A stretch of 64,000 bases of DNA from Pseudomonas botevensis (GCF_019145475.1 NZ_JAHTKI010000023.1:19678-83677); one strand, 5' to 3'. Shown: positions 26,842-34,862, numbered from the stretch's first letter. Made by a program: numbers and translations. The notes: a model not told the origin generated them from the sequence alone.

Positions 26842-28279
26842 CGCCATCTCCATAAGACGCTCGGGCCGGCAGATTCTTGAACGCGGCCAGCGCGCGCTCC
26901 CGCGAGGTACTCAGGTTTACGATCGGCGCCGGGTAGTCGGCGACGCCGAACAGCCCGCCGGCACTGGCGGGGTTGTGGACTTCTTTCTTGTTCAGCCCGG
27001 ACAGTTCCGGCAGCCAGTGCTTGATGAACAGGCCTTCGCTGTCGAATTTTTCCGACTGGCTCAGCGGGTTGAAGATCCGGAAGTACGGCGCCGAATCGGT
27101 GCCGGTCGACGAACTCCACTGCCAGCCGCCGTTATTGGCCGCGAGGTCGCCATCGATCAGGTGACGCATGAAAAAACGCTCGCCTTCACGCCAGTCGATC
27201 AGCAGGTTCTTGGTCAGGAACATCGCCACCACCATCCGCAGGCGGTTGTGCATCCAGCCGGTTTCGAGGAGTTGGCGCATGGCCGCGTCGATGATCGGCA
27301 GACCGGTGCGCGCCTGCTGCCACGCTGCGAGATCGTCCGGGGCGTCACGCCAGGCGAGGGCTTCGGTTTCCGGGCGGAAGGCGCGATGGCGCGAGACCCG
27401 TGGATAACCGACCAGAATGTGTTTGTAGAACTCGCGCCACAGCAATTCATTGATCCAGGTGACCGCACCGACCTTGCCGCTTTCGAATTCGCCCTGATTG
27501 CTTTGCAGCGCGGCATGCAGGCATTGGCGTGGCGACACCACTCCAGCGGCCAGATAAGCCGAGAGTTGGCTGGTGCCGGGTTTGGCCGGGAAATCGCGCT
27601 CGCTTTTGTAATAGTCGATCTGCGCATCGACAAAGGTGTCGAGACGTCGCCGGGCTTCGCTTTCGCCAGCGGGCCAGAGGGCGCGCAGGGATTCGCCGGG
27701 CGTGGGGAAGCTGTCGATGGCAGCAGGAATCGGGTCGCTTTTGATCGACAGCGGCCGCTGTGCCGGCGGCGTCTTCACCCGCTTGGGCAACGAGCGGTGC
27801 AGGCGTTCGTAGCAGACTTTGCGGAACTGGCTGAACACCTGAAAGTAAGTCCCGGTTTTGGTCAGCACACTGCCCGGCTGGAACAGCAACTGGTCAAGGT
27901 AACGGTGAAAGCCGATGCCTGCGTCTTGCAGCGCCTTGGCGACCGCGTCATCGCGGCGGCTTTCGTGGACGCCGTATTCCTCGTTGACGTGTACCGCGTC
28001 GATATCCAGTTGCCGGCACAGTTCGAGCAATACCGCCGGTGCCTGATCCCAGCGAGCAGCGGTACGAATCAGCAACGGAATGTGCAGTTCGCCGAGGCTT
28101 GCGCTCAGTTCCCGCAGGTTGCGCAGCCAGAAGTCGATCTTGCACGGGGCGTCGTCATGTTCCAGCCATTGATCGGGACTCAGCAGGTAGACAGCCACGG
28201 TCGGGCCGCGCTCGGCGGCGGCAGCGAGGGCGGTGTTGTCGTGTTGGCGCAGGTCGCTGCGCAGCCAGAGCAACTGCAT
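26834..28279 (-). CDS. phrB: Deoxyribodipyrimidine photolyase (CPD class I)
   Basis: 481 residues from ATG 28279 ('MQLLWLRSDLRQHDNTAL'). An in-frame ATG at 28300 overlaps the merR stop (TGATG) and is a possible alternative start. N-terminal antenna domain; the FAD domain contains 'FPAKPGTSQLSAYLAAGVVSPRQCL', 'WINELLWREFYKHIL', 'GLPIIDAAMRQLLETGWMHNRLRMVVAMFLTKNLLIDW' and 'NNGGWQWSSSTGTDSAPYFRIFNP' with the electron-transfer tryptophans. It repairs cyclobutane pyrimidine dimers using light. Being directly behind a LitR-like regulator implies light induction. Confidence 0.95.
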   Translation of the reverse strand: MQLLWLRSDLRQHDNTALAAAAERGPTVAVYLLSPDQWLEHDDAPCKIDFWLRNLRELSASLGELHIPLLIRTAARWDQAPAVLLELCRQLDIDAVHVNEEYGVHESRRDDAVAKALQDAGIGFHRYLDQLLFQPGSVLTKTGTYFQVFSQFRKVCYERLHRSLPKRVKTPPAQRPLSIKSDPIPAAIDSFPTPGESLRALWPAGESEARRRLDTFVDAQIDYYKSERDFPAKPGTSQLSAYLAAGVVSPRQCLHAALQSNQGEFESGKVGAVTWINELLWREFYKHILVGYPRVSRHRAFRPETEALAWRDAPDDLAAWQQARTGLPIIDAAMRQLLETGWMHNRLRMVVAMFLTKNLLIDWREGERFFMRHLIDGDLAANNGGWQWSSSTGTDSAPYFRIFNPLSQSEKFDSEGLFIKHWLPELSGLNKKEVHNPASAGGLFGVADYPAPIVNLSTSRERALAAFKNLPARASYGDGDE

Positions 28280-28299
28280 GGTGTTCTGTGCATCCTTCA

Positions 28300-29241
28300 T
28301 CAAATCAACCCACACTCAACCAGTACCCGATGGGCCGACAGGGGATCTTCGGCCAGGTACAGATCAGTGATTTCGGTGGTTCTGGCAGACAACTCGGCGT
28401 GGTGAATGCACACCGTTGGTCCGGCAATCATTTTTGGGCAACCGACGCCGTGCAGAAGTTTCGGCAGCAACGAAAGGTTCATGGCTTTGCTGGAATACAG
28501 CAGTACGCCGCGTGCTTGCAGGTGGTCGACGGTCAACGCGAGTTCGCCGGCCGGCAGCGGCCAGTCGAACACTTGCACCGGGCAATCGGCGCTGCTGACC
28601 AGCCACGCGCTGAGCCATAGGTCGGGTTCCAGTGGTCTGTCCGAATGGTTGATCAACAACAGCGGCGCACCGCGCAATTGACGGTTGTTATGGTAGATGC
28701 GCGCGCCGAATTTGCTGCGTAGCCAGGAATAAAAAAAGCTCTGCTCCATCTGTGCGCCGAATTGCCCCTGCCAGCGTTGCTCGAGTTCCGCGAGCAGCGG
28801 CATCAGCAGTTGTTCGCACAAGGTCCGGGGTGGATACAGCGCCATGGCCTGATTGACGCTGTCATCCAGGCCGCGTTCGTTCAATTGCGCGACAGCCGTC
28901 AGTGCGGTCTGGCGCAGGGCGTGCCAGTCGTTTTCCACCGTTTCGCTGAAGGCTTGCGGGGTTTCCAGCAGCGGTTTGACCTGACCGACCGCCACGCCAC
29001 GGTTGAGCCAGGTGAGGATGGTCAGGATGCGTTGCACATGATCGGCCGAGTACAGCCGATGGCCCTTGGGCGTGCGTTGCGGCACCACCAGGCCGTAGCG
29101 GCGCTCCCAGGCACGCAGGGTGACGGCGTTGACGCCGGTCTGCCGCGCCACTTCGCGGATCGGCAACCAACCCGCGTCGAGGGCTTTCTTGAAGTCGGCG
29201 CCGAGGTCTTCACGGGCGCTGGTGTCAGGAGTGTCGTTCAT
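28300..29241 (-). CDS. MerR-family regulator, LitR/CarH-like (PplR-type, class II)
   Basis: 313 residues from ATG 29241. The winged-helix DNA-binding domain is 'LPIREVARQTGVNAVTLRAWERRYGLVVPQRTPKGHRLYSADHVQRI' (~26-72). The C-terminal region has the helical and Rossmann-like layout of CarH/LitR, but the cobalamin-binding DxHxxG motif is absent; the matching region reads 'LLLINHSDRPLEPDLWLS'. It therefore resembles the B12-independent class II LitR proteins (PplR1-3) of P. putida, which act with LOV photoreceptors. It overlaps the DUF1722 stop by 1 nt and precedes phrB. It probably binds the boxes at 30234 and 30285, giving autoregulation. Confidence 0.85.
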   Translation of the reverse strand: MNDTPDTSAREDLGADFKKALDAGWLPIREVARQTGVNAVTLRAWERRYGLVVPQRTPKGHRLYSADHVQRILTILTWLNRGVAVGQVKPLLETPQAFSETVENDWHALRQTALTAVAQLNERGLDDSVNQAMALYPPRTLCEQLLMPLLAELEQRWQGQFGAQMEQSFFYSWLRSKFGARIYHNNRQLRGAPLLLINHSDRPLEPDLWLSAWLVSSADCPVQVFDWPLPAGELALTVDHLQARGVLLYSSKAMNLSLLPKLLHGVGCPKMIAGPTVCIHHAELSARTTEITDLYLAEDPLSAHRVLVECGLI

Positions 29242-30200
29242 CAAATGGCGTTTCGCAGGCTGAGGTTTTCCGGGTGCGGTTGCAGGTAAACCTGTTGCGC
29301 GATGTACGGGTCCGGGTGTTGCCGGAAGTGGTGCTTGAGCAAGGTCAGCGGCACCACCAGCGGCACGATGCCGTGACGGTATTGGCCGATGACATGCTGC
29401 ATTTCCTGTTTGTCTTCGGCACTGATGGCGCGCTTCAGGTAGCCGCTGATGTGTTGCAGGACATTGGTGTGGGTACGGCGGGTGGCGCAGGTGGACAGCG
29501 CTTGCATCAACTGGCTGAAATAGCGCGGGCCGAGTTCGACCGGATCGTCCTGGCCCATGCTGCCCAACAGATTGCCCAGCACTTTGTATTGCACCGGGTT
29601 GTGGGCCATCAACAAGTACTTGTAGCGCGAATGAAACTCGGTGAGCGCGCGGCGGCTCAGGCCTTGCCGGAGCACCCGCTGCCAGTCGCTGTAGGCGAAC
29701 ACCCGGCTGATGAAGTTTTCCCGCAGGACCGGATCATTGAGGCGCCCGGCTTCTTCCACTGGCAGATCTGGATGCCCGGCGCAGAACGCCTGGGCATAGA
29801 TCCCGCGGCCATTGCCGTGGGGGGCGCCGTTGCTGTGATAGACCTTGACCCGCTCCAGTCCGCAGGACGGCGACTGCTGCATGAAGATGTAGCCGCAGAT
29901 GTCATCAAGTTCACCGACCATTTTCTGACCGTAGTCGGCTAACGGCCGGGTGACGTTGACTGCGCTGTCGACCGTACCGACGGCTTCGGGATGGTCCGGA
30001 TGACCGACCAGGCGGATCGGCTCGCGGGGAATACCCAGACCAATCGCAACTTCCGGGCACACCGCGACGAATTCGAAGTATTCGGCGAGGGTACGGGTAC
30101 ACAGCCGCGACTCCTTGTGTCCGCCGTTGTAGCGCACCTCGGCGCCCATCAGGCAGGCGCTGATGGCGATTTTCGGAGGGAATGCGGATGAGTCGGACAC
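29241..30200 (-). CDS. DUF523/DUF1722 two-domain protein (YbgA-like)
   Basis: 319 residues, GTG start at 30200 behind GAGG. The N-terminal DUF523 half has conserved Cys: 'ISACLMGAEVRYNGGHK' (~13-29), 'AVCPEVAIGLGIPREPI', 'QSPSCGLERVKVY'. The C-terminal DUF1722 half has 'FHSRYKYLLMAHNPVQYKVLGNLL' (~192-215) and 'QVYLQPHPENLSLRNAI'. E. coli ybgA lies beside phr, and the same linkage recurs here. DUF523 has been linked to 2-thiouracil desulfidase (TudS), so this domain may hold an Fe-S cluster; function of the fusion is unproven. First gene of the operon. Confidence 0.85.
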   Translation of the reverse strand: MSDSSAFPPKIAISACLMGAEVRYNGGHKESRLCTRTLAEYFEFVAVCPEVAIGLGIPREPIRLVGHPDHPEAVGTVDSAVNVTRPLADYGQKMVGELDDICGYIFMQQSPSCGLERVKVYHSNGAPHGNGRGIYAQAFCAGHPDLPVEEAGRLNDPVLRENFISRVFAYSDWQRVLRQGLSRRALTEFHSRYKYLLMAHNPVQYKVLGNLLGSMGQDDPVELGPRYFSQLMQALSTCATRRTHTNVLQHISGYLKRAISAEDKQEMQHVIGQYRHGIVPLVVPLTLLKHHFRQHPDPYIAQQVYLQPHPENLSLRNAI

Positions 30201-30233
30201 CGTGAACCTCGAACCTATGTCTGCATAAAAACC

Positions 30234-30257
30234 TGTACAGAATTAATTTTCTGTACA
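30234..30257. promoter_or_regulatory. PplR/LitR-type box 1 (TGTACA-N12-TGTACA)
   Basis: TGTACA at 30234-30239 and 30252-30257, separated by exactly 12 nt. It equals the direct-repeat consensus T(G/A)TACA-N12-TGTACA published for P. putida PplR1. It lies 34-57 nt upstream of the DUF1722 start codon, probably at or downstream of the transcription start. Confidence 0.75.
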
Positions 30258-30268
30258 GCATTCATCTC

Positions 30269-30308
30269 AGCATAGGTTTAAGGCTGTACAAGTCAAATGG
30301 TTTGTACA
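30269..30308 (-). promoter_or_regulatory. Promoter of the phrB operon with PplR/LitR-type box 2
   Basis: A second exact TGTACA-N12-TGTACA (30285-30290 and 30303-30308). On the minus strand a candidate -35 TTGACT (30296-30291) lies between the half-sites. It is followed after 16 nt by a candidate -10 TATGCT (30274-30269). A regulator on this box would cover the -35 element, consistent with repression in the dark. Confidence 0.65.
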
Positions 30309-30314
30309 AGATTT

Positions 30315-30344
30315 CTGTAGGAGCGGCCGGGGCGACTCCTACAG
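30315..30344. repeat. REP-like palindrome next to PplR box
   Basis: Inverted repeat CTGTAGGAG / CTCCTACAG around a GC-rich 12-nt centre, 20 nt past the stop of the renalase-like gene. It may insulate the downstream promoter from read-through. Confidence 0.65.
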
Positions 30345-30363
30345 GTTTGTGGCGGGTATCGTG

Positions 30364-31350
30364 TTATTGCAGGTGTTCGTGCAGCCGCCGTGCGGCTTCC
30401 TGGCCGCTGAGCCAGGCGCCTTCGACACGCCCGGACAGGCACCAGTCGCCGCAGGCATACAGGCCCAGATCGGCATCGGCCAGGGTGCCCCATTCATGGG
30501 CGCTGGCAGGGCGGGCGTAGAGCCAGCGGTGGGCGAGGGTGAACGTCGGGGCGGGCATCACGGTGTGCAGCAATTCGGCGAAGGCGCCGTGCAATTGCTC
30601 GATCACCGCTTCCTTGGGCAGGTCGATGTGTTGCCGGCTCCAGGTACTGCTGGCGTGCAGCACCCAGGTGTCACAAGTGGTATCGCGTCCTGGTTTGCTG
30701 CGATTGCGCGCCAGCCAGTCGAGAGGGCTGTCCTGCACGAAGCAGCCTTCGATCGGCGTGTCCAAAGGCTTGTCGAAGGCGAGGGCGACGGCCCAGGTCG
30801 GGTCCATCTTCACCCCGGCGGCGGCCCCCGCGAGTTTCGGCGCGGCAGCCAGTAGCGCCGTGGCTTGCGGCGCGGGAGTGGCGATGACGACATGGCTGAA
30901 CGGGCCGTGGGTGAAGCCCTCGGCGTCCTGTAAATGCCAATGTTCTTCGCCGCGATAGACCTCGGTGATCCGGCAGGCGAAATGCACTTCCAGGCCATCG
31001 AGCAGGCCGCGGGTGATGGCGCTCATGCGCGGCGTGCCGACCCAGCGGGTCTGTTCGTCCGGAGAAAGATTCAACTGTCCGCCATGGAAGGTGTAGAGCT
31101 GCGGATCCCACTCCGCGACCCAGCCGTTGGTTTGCCAGCGCTGAACCTCGGTGACGAAGCGCCGGTCGCGGGCGGTGAAGTATTGCGCGCCCATGTCCAG
31201 TGAACCGGCATCGCTACGCTTGCTCGACATGCGCCCGCCGCTGCCGCGACTTTTATCGAACAATTGCACGGTATGCCCGGTGTCCGTCAGGGCCTGGGCG
31301 GCGGAGAGTCCGGCGATGCCGGTGCCGATGATTGCGATAGGTACAGTCAT
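30364..31350 (-). CDS. Renalase-like FAD-dependent oxidoreductase
   Basis: 328 residues. N-terminal FAD loop 'IAIIGTGIAGLSAAQALTDTGHTVQLFDKSRGSGGRMSSKR' (in ~5-45), then 'DMGAQYFTARDRRF' (~51-64), and C-terminal 'LYACGDWCLSGRVEGAWLSGQEAARRL' (~297-323), the FAD-closing strand. The pattern fits bacterial renalase, which oxidises the 2- and 6-dihydro isomers of NAD(P)H back to NAD(P)+ (established for a P. syringae-group enzyme). ATG 31350 with GAGG upstream. It is the gene just upstream of, and co-oriented with, the photolyase operon, with its own TGTACA-containing promoter. Confidence 0.82.
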   Translation of the reverse strand: MTVPIAIIGTGIAGLSAAQALTDTGHTVQLFDKSRGSGGRMSSKRSDAGSLDMGAQYFTARDRRFVTEVQRWQTNGWVAEWDPQLYTFHGGQLNLSPDEQTRWVGTPRMSAITRGLLDGLEVHFACRITEVYRGEEHWHLQDAEGFTHGPFSHVVIATPAPQATALLAAAPKLAGAAAGVKMDPTWAVALAFDKPLDTPIEGCFVQDSPLDWLARNRSKPGRDTTCDTWVLHASSTWSRQHIDLPKEAVIEQLHGAFAELLHTVMPAPTFTLAHRWLYARPASAHEWGTLADADLGLYACGDWCLSGRVEGAWLSGQEAARRLHEHLQ

Positions 31351-31370
31351 AGGGGCCTCGTTTGCCTTTC

Positions 31371-31403
31371 TGTACAGACTACGCCGTGCTTGAAACCTGT
31401 ACA
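31371..31403 (-). promoter_or_regulatory. Candidate renalase-gene promoter with two TGTACA half-sites
   Basis: TGTACA at 31371-31376 and 31398-31403 with a 21-nt spacer, not the 12 of the consensus. On the minus strand TTGTAC (overlapping the second site) and TAGTCT, 17 nt apart, form a plausible sigma-70 promoter 30-60 nt upstream of the start codon. PplR control is inferred from the half-sites only. Confidence 0.45.
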
Positions 31404-31452
31404 ATTTTGTTTTTTGGTATAACTTCTTGCGTTCTCGTTCTGATAGCTTGGC

Positions 31453-31469
31453 CTATTGTTAAACAATAG
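31453..31469. promoter_or_regulatory. 17-bp operator-like palindrome
   Basis: CTATTGTT-A-AACAATAG, perfect 8-bp arms, in an AT-rich stretch between the renalase-like gene and the TIGR01777 gene. No recognised regulator; located 79 nt upstream of the plus-strand start codon. Confidence 0.5.
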
Positions 31470-31547
31470 AGCCTGCCCGATAGAAAAGATCCCTGCTTAT
31501 AAAAATAGACTAGTGATCCGGGTAAAACGCCACGCGAGGAAGATGTC

Positions 31548-32450
31548 ATGCACATATTGCTGACCGGCGGTACTGGTTTGATAGGACGTCAGCTCTGCCG
31601 GCACTGGCTGGCGCAGGGGCATCGGTTGACCGTGTGGAGTCGGCGCCCGGAAAAAGTCGGAAAAATCTGCGGTGCGTCCGTGCGGGGCATCGCTCGCCTG
31701 GAAGATTTCGGCGAAGAGCCGGTGGATGTGATCGTCAATCTGGCCGGCGCGCCGATTGCCGATCGGCCGTGGACGCATCGGCGCAAGGCGCTGTTGTGGA
31801 GCAGCCGCATCACCCTCACCGAACGCGTGCTGGCGTGGCTGGAAACCCGCTCGCAGAAGCCTGATTTGTTGATTTCCGGCTCGGCGATCGGTTGGTACGG
31901 CGACGGCGGTGAGCGCGAGCTGACGGAGGCGTCACCCCCGGTGATCGATGATTTCGCCAGCCAGTTGTGCATCGCCTGGGAAGAAACCGCGCAACGCGCC
32001 GAAGCCTTGGGGATTCGCGTGGTGCTGGTGCGAACCGGGCTGGTGCTGTCGGCCGAGGGCGGCTTTTTGTCGCGGCTGCTGTTGCCCTTCAAACTTGGGC
32101 TGGGCGGGCCTTTGGGCAATGGCCGGCAGTGGATGCCGTGGATTCATATCGATGACCAAATCGCCCTGGTTGATTTTCTTCTGCACCGCAATCAGGCGAG
32201 CGGTCCTTATAATGCGTGCGCGCCGAAACCAGTGCGCAACCGCGAATTCGCCAAGACCCTGGGCAGTGTGCTGCATCGCCCGGCGTTCATGCCGATGCCG
32301 ACCCTCGCGTTGAAGGTCGGGCTCGGCGAAATGTCATTGTTGTTGCTGGGCGGCCAACGGGCCGCGCCGGCACGCTTGCTGGAAGCCGGTTTCACTTTCC
32401 GGTTCACGGATTTACGCGCGGCCCTGGACGATCTCTCCAGCCGCCTCTGA
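31548..32450 (+). CDS. TIGR01777 family NAD(P)-dependent epimerase (YfcH-like)
   Basis: 300 residues. Atypical SDR: 'MHILLTGGTGLIGRQLCRHWLAQGHRLTVWSRRPEKV' (GGTGxIG, ~7-13), 'VDVIVNLAGAPIADRPWTHRRKALLWSSRITLTERVL' (~60-97), 'SGSAIGWYGDGGERELTEASPP', 'PFKLGLGGPLGNGRQWMPWIHIDD', and the DUF1731 C-terminal tail 'PARLLEAGFTFRFTDLRAAL'. Substrate unknown. It is divergent from the renalase-like gene and 13 nt upstream of hemH, so probably co-transcribed with ferrochelatase. Confidence 0.9.
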   Translation: MHILLTGGTGLIGRQLCRHWLAQGHRLTVWSRRPEKVGKICGASVRGIARLEDFGEEPVDVIVNLAGAPIADRPWTHRRKALLWSSRITLTERVLAWLETRSQKPDLLISGSAIGWYGDGGERELTEASPPVIDDFASQLCIAWEETAQRAEALGIRVVLVRTGLVLSAEGGFLSRLLLPFKLGLGGPLGNGRQWMPWIHIDDQIALVDFLLHRNQASGPYNACAPKPVRNREFAKTLGSVLHRPAFMPMPTLALKVGLGEMSLLLLGGQRAAPARLLEAGFTFRFTDLRAALDDLSSRL

Positions 32451-32463
32451 AATAGGACGTTGC

Positions 32464-33486
32464 ATGACCGATCACGCCTTGCTTCTGGTCAACCTGGGTT
32501 CGCCGGCCTCCACTTCGGTGGCCGACCTGCGCAGCTACCTCAATCAATTCCTGATGGACCCGTACGTGATCGACCTGCCGTGGCCCGTGCGCCGCCTGCT
32601 GGTTTCGCTGATCCTGATCAAACGCCCCGAACAATCGGCCCATGCCTATGCCTCGATCTGGTGGGACGAGGGTTCGCCGCTGGTGGTCCTCAGCCGCCGC
32701 CTGCAACAGCAGATGACTGCGCAATGGGCCCACGGCCCGGTGGAACTGGCGATGCGTTACGGCGAGCCGTCGATCGAGTCGGCCCTGTTGAAACTGGTCG
32801 CGGCGGGGCACAAACGCATCACGCTGGCGCCGCTTTATCCACAGTTCGCCGACAGCACCACCACCACGGTGATCGAAGAAGCCAGGCGCGTGCTGCGGGC
32901 GCACAAGCTCGACGTACAGCTCTCGGTGTTGCAGCCGTTCTACGATCAACCGGAATACCTCGATGCCCTGGTGGAAAGCGCCAGGCCGCATTTGCAGCAG
33001 GATTACGATCACCTGTTGCTGAGCTTCCATGGCTTGCCGGAACGGCACCTGAAAAAGCTCAATCCGGGGCACAGTTTCGAGGGCGGTGGGGATTGCTGCG
33101 CCGGTGCGCCACCGGAGGTGGTTGCCACCTGCTATCGCGGCCAGTGCCTGCGTACGGCGGCGGAGTTCGCCAAGCGCATGGGCATCCCGGACGGCAAATG
33201 GTCGGTGTCGTTTCAGTCGCGGCTGGGCCGGGCCAAATGGATCGAACCCTACACCGAAGCGCGGCTGGATGAACTGGCGAAAAGCGGCGTGAAGAAAATT
33301 CTGGTGATGTGCCCGGCGTTTGTCGCCGATTGCATCGAGACTCTGGAAGAGATTGGTGATCGCGGCAGGGAGCAGTTCCGCGAGGCGGGAGGGGAGGAAC
33401 TGGTGTTGGTGCCGTGCCTGAATGATGACGTGCAGTGGGCCAAGGCTTTGGCGACTTTGTGTGAGCGAGCGCCGTTGGCGCTTTGA
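32464..33486 (+). CDS. hemH: Ferrochelatase
   Basis: 340 residues. It inserts Fe2+ into protoporphyrin IX, the last heme step, at the inner membrane face. 'HALLLVNLGSPAS' opens the chain. The catalytic His is in 'LLSFHGLPERHLKK' (~188), and the conserved Glu in 'MCPAFVADCIETLEEIG' (~288). 'FQSRLGRAKWIEPYTEA' is the family loop. It sits 13 nt behind the TIGR01777 gene. Light-generated singlet oxygen depends on porphyrins, so placement beside a light-response block may be meaningful, though PAO1 keeps the same order. Confidence 0.96.
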   Translation: MTDHALLLVNLGSPASTSVADLRSYLNQFLMDPYVIDLPWPVRRLLVSLILIKRPEQSAHAYASIWWDEGSPLVVLSRRLQQQMTAQWAHGPVELAMRYGEPSIESALLKLVAAGHKRITLAPLYPQFADSTTTTVIEEARRVLRAHKLDVQLSVLQPFYDQPEYLDALVESARPHLQQDYDHLLLSFHGLPERHLKKLNPGHSFEGGGDCCAGAPPEVVATCYRGQCLRTAAEFAKRMGIPDGKWSVSFQSRLGRAKWIEPYTEARLDELAKSGVKKILVMCPAFVADCIETLEEIGDRGREQFREAGGEELVLVPCLNDDVQWAKALATLCERAPLAL

Positions 33487-33490
33487 CACC

Positions 33491-33552
33491 TTCGCGAGCG
33501 AGCCCGCTTCCACAGGTTTACCTTTATCTGTGGGAGCGGGCTTGCTCGCGAA
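33491..33552. repeat. Large REP palindrome
   Basis: Long imperfect inverted repeat: TTCGCGAGC.AGCCCGCT.CCACAG and its reverse complement around an 11-nt loop, between convergent hemH and uraA. A typical Pseudomonas REP that may also stop transcription. Confidence 0.8.
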
Positions 33553-33585
33553 AGCGGTCTGTCAGGCAATGAAGCACCAAAGCCT

Positions 33586-34860
33586 TCAGATCAGCGGTTC
33601 ATCCGCCTTCTTTTCTTTCCAGCCGTCATTGCCCGGCAGGATCAGGTTCAGCGCAATCGCCACCACCGCGCACAGCGCGATGCCTTTGAGACCGAAGTCG
33701 TCAGGGCCGGTGCCGGTGCCGACCAGCACACCGCCGATACCGAACACCAGCGTCACCGAAACGATCACCAGATTACGCGCCTCGCCCAGGTCGATCTTGT
33801 GACGGATCAGGGTGTTCATCCCCACCGCCGCGATCGAACCGAACAGCAGGCACAGAATCCCGCCCATCACCGGCACCGGAATGCTTTGCAGCAGGGCGCC
33901 GAACTTGCCGATGAACGCCAGGGAGATGGCGAAGATCGCCGCCCAGGTCATGATTTTCGGGTTGTAGTTCTTGGTCAGCATCACCGCGCCAGTCACTTCG
34001 GCGTAGGTGGTGTTCGGTGGACCGCCGAACAGGCCGGCCGCCGTGGTGGCGATGCCGTCACCCAGCAGGGTGCGATGCAGGCCTGGCTTCTTCAGGTAGT
34101 CGCGACCGGTCACGCTGCCGACTGCAATCACGCCGCCGATGTGTTCGATGGCCGGGGCCAGCGCCACCGGGACGATGAACAGGATCGCCTGCCAGTTGAA
34201 TTCCGGTGCGGTGAAGTTCGGCAGGGCGAACCAGGGTGCGGCGGCGATCTTCGCGGTGTCGACCACGCCGAAGTAGAACGACAGGGCAAACCCCACCAGC
34301 ACGCCGGAAATGATCGGCACCAGACGGAAGATGCCTTTGCCGAACACCGCCACGATCAACGTGGTCAGCAGTGCCGGCATCGAGATCATCATCGCGGTCT
34401 GGTAATGGATCAGCTCGGAACCGTCGCCGGCCTTGCCCATCGCCATGTTCGCGGCAATCGGCGCCATGGCCAGGCCGATGGAGATGATGACGGGGCCAAT
34501 CACCACCGGCGGCAGCAGGCGGTCGATGAAGCCGGTGCCTTTGATCTTCACGGCCAGGCCGAGGAAGGTGTAGACGAAACCGGCGGCCATCACGCCGCCC
34601 ATGGTCGCGGCGAGGCCGAACTGGCCCTTGGCGAGGATGATCGGGGTGATGAAGGCGAAGCTCGATGCGAGGAACACCGGCACCTGGCGTCCGGTGACGA
34701 TCTGGAACAGGATCGTGCCCAGACCGGCGGTGAACAGTGCCACGTTCGGGTCAAGGCCCGTGATCAGCGGCATCAGCACCAGGGCGCCGAAAGCCACGAA
34801 CAGCATCTGCGCGCCGGACAGCACCGTGCGCCAGAGCGGATCGTTGAACTCTTGCTGCAT
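33586..34860 (-). CDS. uraA: Uracil permease (NCS2 family)
   Basis: 424 residues with about 14 hydrophobic segments. NCS2 signatures: 'GLDPNVALFTAGLGTILFQIVTGRQVPVFLASSFAFI' (~29-65) and 'VALAPAIEHIGGVIAVGSVTGRDYLKKPGLHRTLLGDGIATTAAGLFGGPPNTTYAEVTGAV' (~230-292), containing the conserved Glu of the substrate site and the NxT-type motif. It imports uracil with protons. It starts 2 nt after upp, so uptake and phosphoribosylation form one operon. Confidence 0.93.
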   Translation of the reverse strand: MQQEFNDPLWRTVLSGAQMLFVAFGALVLMPLITGLDPNVALFTAGLGTILFQIVTGRQVPVFLASSFAFITPIILAKGQFGLAATMGGVMAAGFVYTFLGLAVKIKGTGFIDRLLPPVVIGPVIISIGLAMAPIAANMAMGKAGDGSELIHYQTAMMISMPALLTTLIVAVFGKGIFRLVPIISGVLVGFALSFYFGVVDTAKIAAAPWFALPNFTAPEFNWQAILFIVPVALAPAIEHIGGVIAVGSVTGRDYLKKPGLHRTLLGDGIATTAAGLFGGPPNTTYAEVTGAVMLTKNYNPKIMTWAAIFAISLAFIGKFGALLQSIPVPVMGGILCLLFGSIAAVGMNTLIRHKIDLGEARNLVIVSVTLVFGIGGVLVGTGTGPDDFGLKGIALCAVVAIALNLILPGNDGWKEKKADEPLI

Positions 34861-34862
34861 GC

